This document shows, one piece after another, positions 54,927 to 64,000 of a DNA stretch of 64,000 nucleotides. The notes under the pieces were generated by a model. It saw only the letters and a program-made list of their open reading frames with translations, did not search any database and was not told the origin of the DNA. Position 1 is the stretch's first letter, and each line of letters begins with the position of its first letter. Made by a program: the position numbers and the translations under genes. The stretch is taken from assembly GCA_942159475.1 (NCBI GenBank), contig OW804096.1, positions 143,232,040-143,296,039 of the forward strand. Direction: 5' to 3'. This stretch comes from Sthenelais limicola. Lineage: Eukaryota; Annelida; Polychaeta; Phyllodocida; Sigalionidae.

Positions 54927-55538
54927 AGATAATGGATTAGTATCGATCCTCAGCCCACCCAAGGTCACCCATATCTGGAGCCCACACCAACAGTACAGAG
55001 TCAACCCAAACTTGTTTTCTCATTTTAGACGTTGTAGCATACTTATTTAACTTACTATTTCTTTAATTGAATATAAATAATATAGGTTTTAGTATATTTC
55101 CATACATGTTCGTTATGTATTACAAAGGGTTACACCCCTTCATAATTAATGGACGCACGTACTTCATGTAAACCTCAAATTAGATGGGGAAGATAAACCA
55201 GGGAATTATACAAAATGATCACGAAATACTGTACGTATTTTCGTATCATATGTACTAAAGATTTGTTTTAAATAACGGCATAAATCAAATGATGTTTAAT
55301 TGGGAGCATTCTATAGGGTGATAACACAACTCATGTATTCGAATAAGTAAATGATTCCCAGGACAGAATCCAATATTTGAAATACACGACGTTCTATGGA
55401 ACACATGTATTCCCTGTTTATACAAAACTTAGTCAACATCAATTATTGGAGAAGTCACCACTGTATAATCTGTAGAAATAATCCAAAGTGTTTAAGCGAT
55501 CGGTAGTTGAGTAATCCACTTTCCAGCAGCTTATAAAT
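54927..55538. other. No gene or known repeat seen
   Basis: Unique, AT-rich. Confidence 0.4.
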
Positions 55539-55775
55539 GGGTCAGATTCTCAGAAAATGTACAATTGGCAGCTTTACATATTTAGTAATTTCTGCTAAAT
55601 TCTACTAAAAATGATAAATTTGGGGCATATCTCACTATATTTGGTATGGCATTGATTTAAGATATCAGTTCTGTTATGTAAAACAACATTTTGAAGCTGA
55701 TGATTTCTGTCTTAAATGTGGGTTATTTGAGAGGATTGGTGAAGGCCAATTGTACATTTTCTGAAAATCTGACCC
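55539..55775 (+). mobile_element. R1 MITE, type B
   Basis: Complete. Flanks are AAAT and AACT. Confidence 0.9.
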
Positions 55776-56570
55776 AACTACAACAACCAACCTCCCCCCT
55801 CCCACTCCGTGTACCTCCCGGCAAAGATTGGCACGATACAGGCTATAATCTTTGCTATTTTCGATTTCTGGAACGCAATGCAATGCAATGGAAGTATATC
55901 ATCATGTTAGAATTATTCACATATAATTTTATTGTGGCTAATCTTGTTACATTCGTTAATTAATGAATTCATATGTTTAATTACGCATAACTATGTCAAA
56001 TTACACACTTACACACTTCAGTCTTTATCCCTTAAAATCAACCCATCTTGAATACACAAATAGGGGGTTATTAAATATACGTCAATTTTCATCATATTTC
56101 GGATTTAAACATTCAAATTATTTTCCTAATTGATAGTCCTGATTACCCGTAGTCTTGTAGGTCTAAATTATACCCCCGCCCCTTACTTAGTCCCCCCCCC
56201 CAACCACCCCCTCCCCGCCCCCCTCCCCGCCCCCGCCCCCCCCCCCCTCACACTTCCAATACAAACCAACCCCTGTCAAACAAAATATGTCAAGTTAGCC
56301 AACCGTGACGTCATTGAAACGTACCTGAGGCGTTTGATTGGCTCCTGAGGATCTGGCGATCTATAAATAGATCCAGTTGGAAGTCACCTCATGTGTTTTA
56401 TATAAATCCTGGCGTCCGTAAGACCGTTAATTGGGTTAATTTACTGGGTTTAATAATGAGCCTCCAGGTATATAATGTTGTCATGAGACATTACGTAACC
56501 TGATTATGTTCAAATTAATTATTAATTACCACCCATTTATTATTATATCATATTACTAAAACCGCTAACT
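55776..56570. other. Unique region with a C-rich tract
   Basis: 56186-56250 is nearly pure C with runs of up to 14, so the minus strand could form G-quadruplexes. No coding evidence. Confidence 0.5.
56306..56313. promoter_or_regulatory. CRE-type palindrome TGACGTCA
   Basis: Perfect match 56 bp after the C-rich tract, followed by TCTATAAATAGATC near 56360. Together these resemble promoter elements, but no start site can be shown. Confidence 0.3.
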
Positions 56571-56805
56571 GGGTAAGATCTTTAGAACATGTACAATTCG
56601 ACTCCATTAATACGCTCAAATATCCCATATTTAAGACAGAAATGAGCTTCAGAATGCAGTATAACATAGATAAACAGATACTATAAATCGATGCGATACC
56701 AAATATACTCAGATATACCCGGTATTCATCATTTTTCAGCTTAATTTAGCAACATTTCCTAAATTTGTAGAGCTGTCAATTGTACATTTTCCAAAAATCT
56801 GACCC
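56571..56805 (-). mobile_element. R1 MITE, type B
   Basis: Complete, 235 bp, with a perfect AACT duplication. Confidence 0.92.
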
Positions 56806-56901
56806 AACTATGGTAACTACCCAGTACTGTGCCTATTTAGTCAGGCTATGTTCGGGATATGACATAACAATGCAACGCCCCCTTATTCCCTCCCACATCC
56901 T

Positions 56902-57140
56902 GGGTAAGATTTTCAGAAAATGCACAATCTACAGTTCTACACATCAATCAAATTCTGCTAAATTAGAGTGAAAATTGATAACTACTCGGTATATCTGAGT
57001 GTATCATGTATTGTATCCATTCATTCAATAAGTCTGTCTGGTTATGTTGAACTGTTTTTTTAACTTGATTTTTGCCTTAAATTTGGGTTAATTGTGAGGA
57101 TTGGTGAAGACCAATTGTACATTTTCCAAAGACTTCACCC
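56902..57140 (+). mobile_element. R1 MITE, type C
   Basis: Left end GGGTAAGATTTTCAGAAAAT, right end the variant AAAGACTTCACCC. Confidence 0.87.
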
Positions 57141-57237
57141 AACTATAATCAACCTGAAGACCATAACAGGTGTCAGAACATAAGAACGACCCGAAGCTCG
57201 GTGTCTGATAGCTTTATTTAAGAGTGGAATTGTTATT

Positions 57238-57472
57238 GGGTCAGATTTTCAAAAAATGTACAATTGGCAGCTCTACACATTTAGGAAATTATCTTAAATT
57301 AGGCCGAAAAATGAAGAATACTGGGTGTATCTGAGTATATTCGATATTGCATTGATTTAAAGCATCAGTTCTGTTATGTTAACCTGCATTTTGAAGCTGA
57401 TTTTTGTCTTAAATGTGGCTTATTTGAGAGGATTGGTGAAGGTGAAGTGTACATTTTCTGACAATCTGACCC
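57238..57472 (+). mobile_element. R1 MITE, type B
   Basis: Complete, 235 bp, with a perfect TATT duplication. Confidence 0.93.
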
Positions 57473-57504
57473 TATTGCTTTTTATTTCAACAGAGCCGGT
57501 GCGT

Positions 57505-57736
57505 CGGACATTGGACAATTGACCTTTGACTGATCCTCTCAAATAACACAAATGTCAGACAAAAATGAGGTTCAAAATACAGTCCAATGTAACTGAACGC
57601 ATTGTTTGAATCAATGCAATTCCATTTTATTCAGGGATACCTTGTAATTATCATCCTATTTCAGCCTAATTCAACTGGAATTACTCAATTTATGTGTAGA
57701 GCTGCCTATTACACATTTTCTGACGGTCTGGGACCC
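57505..57736 (-). mobile_element. R1, degenerate
   Basis: CAATTGACCTTTGACTGATC, TCAGACAAAAATGAGGTTCA and ACACATTTTCTGACGGTCTG remain. Confidence 0.7.
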
Positions 57737-58005
57737 ATAAATATATCCTCTCCTTTTGTCTACTTTTGTCTACTCTAATTATAGCGCTAAAAAATGTATT
57801 ACCAATACTGTATGATAAAGGTTAATTTAAATATAACGGTGTACACCTTTCGTCAATGACGACTGGGGAATTGTTCACTGTACAATAATAATGTAAACCC
57901 ATCAGAGAACAAGGAGACCTCCCTTTGTTGGAGAACCGTCCTCTGTAAGCGACAAGAGTTCCACAATAAAAGTGTCTAAATCTAAATCTAATTTCTCATA
58001 TATAT

Positions 58006-58136
58006 GTGATGTGTTTCAGGCAAATGTATGTATTCTTAATTAATTAAATGTCCCACTGTTTACTACCATTAGAATCGGCTTGATGGCATCTTTTTAAATA
58101 TAATGACTGGTGATAAATTTTCCTGAAACACATCAC
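58006..58136. mobile_element. R2 deletion derivative, 131 bp
   Basis: Both R2 ends with a short interior (TTACTACCATTAGAATCGGC). Only 8 bp separates it from a full R2 copy. Confidence 0.85.
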
Positions 58137-58144
58137 ATAATTAT

Positions 58145-58556
58145 GTGATGTGTTTCAGGAAAATGAGTCATAAGTCGCAAAATTGATATTTTTCAAAGTG
58201 TGTTTATCACAAGCTCACATTATTGGAATGTTCTAATTTTTAGAGGGTTTATCACTTACAGCTATGTCAATTAATGTATCAAATTTCAGGACAATCTAAG
58301 TGATATATCCTTTCGTTTTAAAGGTCCTCATATGGACTACATTTAGTTACTTTACTGTTTATGAATATGAATCCCAGAAATATTGGAAACTTTTTTTTCA
58401 AAAACGAAAATATCAAACTTAAAATCTAGAAATACTTATTAGATTATTAGACTGTTTACTATCATTGGAGACGGCTTGATCTCATCTTTTCAAATATAAT
58501 GGTATCTCAAAATCTATTTTTTGCGACTTATGACACATTTTCCTGAAACACATCAC
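58145..58556. mobile_element. R2 MITE, complete
   Basis: 412 bp. Flanks are TTAT and ATAT. Confidence 0.92.
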
Positions 58557-58734
58557 ATATTGTCTCAAAATAGGGAATCGAGAAATGGTAATTCTCTCGT
58601 TCTCCCCCAAACTAGTCCAATAGTATAAATAGCACCCATATAACCAGGTTGGCGTATCTTGAGGTGACATTGAATCGGGTTATATAAATATTAACCTTCA
58701 CGGGACCTGGTTTCCTGTAGTGAAAACTTGGGTC

Positions 58735-59433
58735 AAATCGTCAAAAAGTGTACAATTTGCGGCTAAACACATTCAGGGAATTCAGTACAATGAAGCTGAA
58801 GAATTATAAACACTATACATAATATGTGATGTGTTCCAGGAAAATGAGTCATAAGTCGCAAAATTGATATTTGTCAAAGTGTTTTTTTTCATAAGATCTC
58901 TTTATTGAAATGTTCTGATTCTTAGTGAGTGTAGCACTCATAGTCTGATGAATCCGTATGACAAATTTCGGAACATTGTTTTAATTATATCCTTGCGTTT
59001 TGAAGGTATTCGTATGGAGTATATTTAGTTACTTTACTGGTAATTATCCACCCAGAGACATTGCAAACTTTTTTTTATCAAAAATAAAAATATCAAACTT
59101 AAAATATAGAAATACATATTAGGTGTCTCAGTGTTTACTATCATTAGAATCGTCTTGATCTCCTCTTTTCAAATATGGTGATATCTCAAAATCCATATTT
59201 TCCGACTTATGACTTATTTTCCTAAAACGGATCACATATGTATAGTGCATAATGCATTATTATCAAATATATTCAGGTATATTATATCTGAATATAGTAA
59301 TATAGGTAATAATGCATTGATTCGAACAATGTGATTGGTTAAGTTGAACAGTATTTTTTCCTGACATTTGAGTTATTTAAGAGGATTGGTGAACGCGAAT
59401 TGAACATTTCTGAAGACTTACCCTACCTTTGCT
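58735..59433 (+). mobile_element. R1, divergent, split by R2
   Basis: GGGTCAAATCGTCAAAAAGT before, and TGCATTGATTCGAACAATGT plus GAGGATTGGTGAACGCGAAT after the R2, are parts of one R1. Confidence 0.75.
58826..59235. mobile_element. R2 MITE inserted into R1
   Basis: 410 bp, ATAT on both sides. Confidence 0.9.
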
Positions 59434-59592
59434 TTAAGATCGAATTTCCGTATTCCCTTTAAAGCCAATGGACCATTACAGGTGGTTATAATGATTGATG
59501 TTGATTTATTGACTAACCCTAATAGAACTAACAGTTACACAGGTGACAAAACCCCACACCACGAGGAACTGAATCCCTCACAGCCCATATAT

Positions 59593-59793
59593 GAGTCAGA
59601 TTTAGTAAATTCTGCTAAATTAGGCTGCAATTTGGTCAATACTAGGTAAATTCGAGTATATTCGGCATTGCATTGATTCTAGCAATCAGTTTGGTTAGGT
59701 TGAACTGCATTTTGGACTTTATTTTCGTCTGAAATTTGGGTTGTTAGAGAGGATTGGTGAAAGTGAATTGTACATTTTCTGAGAATCTGACCC
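59593..59793 (+). mobile_element. R1 MITE, type A, deletion near the left end
   Basis: Left end GAGTCAGATT joins directly to TAGTAAATTCTGCTAAATTA. Confidence 0.82.
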
Positions 59794-59904
59794 ATATAAG
59801 AGCATACATCAAATATTTAAATTTGGTGTAAAGTTCATTCACCTGTGTTTGAACATTACGTGCAGGCGATTTATCTCGGACAATTTGACTTCAAAGTCTT
59901 GTGT

Positions 59905-60291
59905 GAATCTATGTACAATTGGTCGTCACCAATAGGGGACTTGCATAGACGCCATTTTAAATCTTGATTCGCATGGAATTATGGGAGAAGTGGTACAGTG
60001 TAAAATCTATAGAAAACATATCATGTTCAGCATGTAATATTCATTGTTAGATTTCCTCAGAATCCATCCCAGGATGCACTGTAACAGACATGCGCAGTGA
60101 GACATGCAAGTCCCTTATTCTCTCAAATAACCCAAATTTAAGACGGAAGTCAGGTTCAAAATACAGTGAATGAATACAATACAGAATACACTCAGATATA
60201 CCTAGTATTTATCAATCTTCACTCTAATTAAGCAGAATGTTATAGATGTGTAGAAATGTAGATTGAGCATTTTCTGAAAATCTGACCCATA
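59905..60291 (-). mobile_element. R1, type C, split by R4
   Basis: TGTACAATTGGTCGTCACC precedes and CTCTCAAATAACCCAAATTT follows the R4; right end GAAAATCTGACCC intact. Confidence 0.8.
59931..60119. mobile_element. R4 with internal deletion, inside R1
   Basis: AATAGGGGACTTGCATAGAC at left and ACATGCAAGTCCCTTATT at right, about 190 bp, roughly half the normal length. Confidence 0.83.
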
Positions 60292-60567
60292 TGTATATAA
60301 CATTAGCAGCATATTGATGAATTCATTCATTATCAGGATTGACAGAGAAGAGCATTGATGAGAAATGAAATGTTGATTTTTGAACAAACATCTATAAAAA
60401 CTAAAACATTCCCATATTAACCTGAACCCTTTTTTATGTCCCCTCAAATTGAGATTAAGTTGAACGTAGTGTAGCTACAAGTAACTCTAACACATTGATG
60501 TCACTCGTCTGCTATCAAATTATGCATTGGAGCATTCGACAGCTACTGGAAGAAAAAATCTATAAAT

Positions 60568-60974
60568 GTGATGTGCTTCAGGAAAATGAGTCATAAGTCG
60601 CAAAAAATAAATTTTGAGATACCATTATATTTGAAAAGATGAGATCAAGCCGATTCCACTGATAGTAAACAGTCTAATAATCTTATAAGTATTTCTAGAT
60701 TTTAAGTTTGATATTTTCGTTTTGGAAAAAAAAGTTTCCAATATTTCTGGGGGTCAATAAACAGTAAAGTAACTAAATGTGGTCCATATGAGGACCTTTA
60801 AAAGGAAAAGATATATTACATAGATTGTCCTGAAATTTAATAGATCGATTGATATAACTATAAGTGATGAACCCCTCAAAAAGTAAAACATTCCAATAAT
60901 GTGATCTTGTGGAAAAAACACTTTGAAAAATATCAATTTTGCGACTTATGACTCATTTTCCTGAAACACATCAC
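60568..60974. mobile_element. R2 MITE, complete
   Basis: 407 bp with a perfect AAAT duplication. Confidence 0.93.
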
Positions 60975-61117
60975 AAATATTTGTCTTCAAATGAATTCTG
61001 TCTTTAATTATGCATTACGATGCACTCGTTCTCCTCGATTCCTGATTATGTTGGAGCAACAGAACCATCCCCCAGGACCTTGAACATCCTTGCAGTCAAA
61101 CATGCATACATGTATAT

Positions 61118-61360
61118 GTGATGTGTTTCACGAAAATGAGCCACAAGTCGCAAAATTGATATTTTACTAAAGGATTTATTCAGAAGATGTCTTTGTTGAA
61201 ATGTTCTGATTCTTGGGAGTTCAATGCTCAAAATGATATAAATCGATTTACAACATTTGAAGACAGTTTATTAAATATGTAGGCTATATTAGTTACTTTA
61301 CTAGTCCACTCAGAGATATTGAAAATCTTTTTTTTTTCAAAAATAAAATTATCAAACTTT
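61118..61360. mobile_element. R2 MITE, right end missing
   Basis: Left end GTGATGTGTTTCACGAAAAT; stops after AAAATTATCAAAC where an unrelated TTTTATTCAGGACAATATAT segment begins. Confidence 0.8.
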
Positions 61361-61477
61361 TAAACATATTTTATTCAGGACAATATATGCTGGCATATGC
61401 CATAGCAAATTTTGTAAGGTTCGGGCAAGCCCAGTCTTCCACCTTACCCTGAATTTTCGCACTACAATTTAGAAAAC

Positions 61478-61670
61478 GTTAGAAAATGTACAATCGTTTG
61501 GAACCTCCAGGGAATTCTATAAATATGTCTAAAACGATAATACAAGATATACCTGAGCTATATCTATTAAATTTTGCGTTGATTAAAAGGAATATCTTAT
61601 TTTGAATATAATTCGAACTTCATCCTTCTATTACATTTTTTTTTTACATTTAGGCCATTTGAAAGAGTTG
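61478..61670 (+). mobile_element. R1-like degenerate sequence
   Basis: TTAGAAAATGTACAATCGTT and GGAACCTCCAGGGAATTCTA also occur at 62947-63000, suggesting an older R1 relative. Confidence 0.55.
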
Positions 61671-61733
61671 TGAGTCTGTAATTGTTATAATCATTAAACT
61701 CACCCTCCTTATTCCGCCTGCAATACTGTAGTA

Positions 61734-61968
61734 GGGTCAATTCGCTAGAAAACGTACAATTGGTCTTCACCAATCCTCTCAAATAACCTAAATTTAAGAT
61801 GAGAATTAGGTTCAAAATACAGTTCAACATAACTAGACAGATTTATTGAATGAATATACTACAGAATATACTCAGATATGCTCAGTATTTATCAAATATC
61901 ACTCTAATTTAGCAGTATTTGCTAAATGTGTAAAACTGTAGATTGTGCATTTTCTGAAAATCTGACCC
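61734..61968 (-). mobile_element. R1 MITE, type C
   Basis: Complete, 235 bp. Left end GGGTCAATTCGCTAGAAAAC. Confidence 0.87.
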
Positions 61969-62164
61969 ATATACTCTTTGAATGGATATACAACATGGGA
62001 TATTTTAATAGAAAAGAAACTGACAGTGATATGATAGAAAAAATAAATGTATTAAAACAAACTGAAAAAATGAAAATTAATCATGAAATCGATTGAATTC
62101 CTCATTCTTTTGTTTAGTGGAGACAGTTACATGTTCCTATATTAATATGAATCCTTTGTCATAT

Positions 62165-62771
62165 GTGATGTGTTTCAGGGAAATGAGTCACAAGTCGCAA
62201 AATTGATATTAATTTTTACTAAAGGATTTATTCACAAGATCTCTTTATTGAAATTGATGATGATGAAAGTGATGGTTTATTTTCTACCAACTGCTGTTGA
62301 ACTATACTTGGGTGGACGTTTGATTTGGGACGAAACAAACCATTTGTTTTCATTTTTCGATTTTCTTTATTTGTCTCGTATACCAACGTGTCGGTGTACA
62401 CAGTACACCTTCATCAGGGCAAGACAAAGAGATCTTTGTTGAAATGTTCTGATTCTTGGGGAGTTCAACGCTCAAAGTCTTATGAATCGATGTACGCAAT
62501 TTCAAGAGGGAGTATTAAATATATTTTTGCATTTTGAAGGTCATGCTATAGGCTATATTTAGCTACTTTACTAGTAAATGTCCACCCAGAGATATTGAAA
62601 ACCTTTTTTTTTTCCAAAAATAAAAGTATCAAACTTAAAACCTAAAAGTACTTATCAGATGTCCTACTGTTTACTATCATTAGAACCGGCTTAATCTCAC
62701 CTGTTCAAATATGGTGATATCTCAAAATCTGATTTTAGTGACTTGTGACTCATTTCCCTTTAACACATCAC
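62165..62771. mobile_element. R2 MITE with an insertion of about 190 bp
   Basis: Both R2 ends present. AGATCTCTTTATTGAAAT (about 62237) and AGATCTTTGTTGAAATGTTC (about 62430) are the same R2 segment repeated on either side of foreign sequence containing CGTGTCGGTGTACACAGTAC. Confidence 0.82.
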
Positions 62772-62777
62772 ATTTTA

Positions 62778-62938
62778 CAGTTTAGGCTCAGAGCTGAAAG
62801 AGTCCCTCCAAACTGAGGGAAAGCCTCTGGCTCCAAACAGCAAACTGCCATTATAAGCCAACTAGGAGGCCTATTCCTGGGCGGGGTAAGCCGTTAGCGC
62901 AGTAGGCGTCCAGTCACTGACCTACTAGGCCTAGACTG
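62778..62938. mobile_element. R7 mariner-like MITE, best ends
   Basis: TA/CAGTTTAGGCTCA at left and GGCCTAGACTG/TA at right, about 161 bp, directly after an R2. Confidence 0.75.
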
Positions 62939-62946
62939 TAGCGTGT

Positions 62947-63203
62947 TAGACAATGTACAATCGTTTGGAACCTCTAGTGAATTCTGCCAAATATGTCTTA
63001 AACGGTACATACATACTGAGCTATATATGTTAATAAATATATCAGGTTCAAAATACAGTTCAACATAACCAGACAGATCTATTGAATGAATACACTACAG
63101 AATACACTCAGATATACCTAGTATTTATCATTTTTCACTCTAATTTAGCATAATTTGACTGATGTGTAGTACTGTAGATTGTGCATTTTCTGAAAGTCTG
63201 ACC
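62947..63203 (-). mobile_element. R1 mosaic
   Basis: The left part matches the degenerate form at 61.5 kb; from GGTTCAAAATACAGTTCAAC on it is type C with a standard right end GAAAGTCTGACCC. Confidence 0.7.
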
Positions 63204-63368
63204 CAGTAGAGATGATTCACCCTACTTAGAGGTTACACCTCACCCCAGACAGTGATATTATATGAGATAAAAGAACAATTGGTCTGGGACTAATGTGTTG
63301 TTCCAACCTTCCCCTCTGTGAGTCAACTAATGGATGATTTAGAGCAGTAAGCAACCTATTACTCATAC

Positions 63369-63606
63369 GGGTCAGATTTTCAGAAAATGTACAATTGGCC
63401 TTCACCAATCCTCTCAAATAACTCACATTTAAGACAGAACTGAGCTTCAAAATACAGTTTAACACAACAGAACTGATACTTTAAATCAATGCGGTACCAA
63501 ATATACTCAAATATACCTGTTATTCATAATTTTCCAGCCTAATTTATCAGAAATACCTAAATGTGTAGAAATGTGCCAATAATGTACATTTTCTGAAAAT
63601 CTGACT
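63369..63606 (-). mobile_element. R1 MITE, type B
   Basis: Complete, with a perfect ATAC duplication; right terminus GACTC. Confidence 0.92.
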
Positions 63607-63719
63607 CATACATTAATAATCAAGAGTATACGTCTGGCCTTTGATGACTCGGGTAGCAAGCAATAACAAATAGTTATTATCATTGATTATTGATTATTGA
63701 TTGTTTAGGAAGGGCGTGA

Positions 63720-63850
63720 TTCCTGTGCAAACGTCCGGGGCGTGTTGCATAAGTTAAGGAAGGAACTAGTCTATACACATAATGCATATATGTATTCCTA
63801 CCCACGTAAGGAAAGCTAAGGAAGGGGAAATGTGTAAGAATTCCTACACA
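63720..63850. repeat. R6-related fragment
   Basis: GGGCGTGTTGCATAAGTTAA and GGAAGGAAC at left face ACGTAAGGAAAGCTAAGGAA at right, similar to R6 ends at 875. Confidence 0.5.
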
Positions 63851-63891
63851 CATGTTTCCTTTTCTTTGTGCTATAGGTCATAATATGAGTA

Positions 63892-64000
63892 AATAGGGGA
63901 CTTGCATAGCCGCCATTTTGAATCTAGATTCGCATGGGAGTAATAGTACAGTATAAAATCTAAAGAAAACATGCCATGTTCAGTATGGAGTATTTATCAT
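63892..64000. mobile_element. R4 element cut by the window edge
   Basis: AATAGGGGACTTGCATAGCC and GCCATTTTGAATCTAGATTC at its left end; continues beyond the window. Confidence 0.85.

Noticed and set aside
3303..63465. Recurring short frames translating to peptides like GYLRGLVKANCTFSENLTH on both strands
   Set aside because: Every instance lies inside an R1 copy and ends at the R1 terminus. They are the same DNA read repeatedly, with no start context, conserved length or selection signature, so they are not genes.

Overview
The window is metazoan nuclear DNA, probably from a marine invertebrate. It is AT-rich, has isolated exon-like islands with GT/AG splice signals, carries a non-LTR retrotransposon, and is packed with short non-autonomous DNA transposons. 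Nothing in it fixes the species. There is no operon, phage, plasmid or CRISPR, and I saw no convincing rRNA or tRNA gene.

Most of the sequence is repeats. Names R1 to R13 are mine. R1 is a 235-bp element with inverted ends starting GGGTCAGATTTTCAGAAAAT; I count about 70 full or partial copies, roughly a quarter of the window by summed span. Many are flanked by an exact 4-bp duplication (ATAT, ACAT, ATAA, TTAT, TTGT, AGGA, AACT and others). Three interiors recur: type A (TTTGGTCAATACTAGGTAAA), type B (TTAAAGTATCAGTTCTGTTA) and type C (CATTCAATAAATCTGTCTGG). '+' means the AATTGGCAGCT side is on the left. R2 is about 407 bp with ends GTGATGTGTTTCAGGAAAAT and also 4-bp duplications. R3, R8 and R9 are foldback elements. 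R4 has AATAGGGGAGTTGCAT ends, R5 is Harbinger-like (GGGCCCGTTGCA), R7 is mariner-like (TA/CAGTCTAGGCCCAAA), R10 uses TTAA, and R11 has 50-bp inverted ends. Elements are often nested, which gives relative ages and empty-site evidence.

Layout: 1-2.1 kb holds duplicated blocks, a hairpin and a pogo-like element. 2.1-24.2 kb is R1/R2 with satellites and one short exon candidate at 21.9 kb. 24.85-26.8 kb is a minus-strand LINE with a decayed reverse transcriptase. 27-31.2 kb is R1, R4 and R9. 31.2-34.5 kb has no R1 or R2 and surrounds the best gene evidence: a large low-complexity exon (32.2-33.92 kb) with a good acceptor and donor but an apparent reading-frame switch. 34.5-64 kb is again repeat-dense, with a second exon candidate at 47.1 kb and a 1.4-kb 41-bp minisatellite (52.6-54.0 kb) sitting inside an R1 copy.

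All three exon candidates are on the plus strand, so they may be parts of one or more large genes whose introns house the repeats. Their phases do not join directly, so no gene model is proposed. Many short ORFs here are accidental translations of R1 and R2 and are not annotated as genes.
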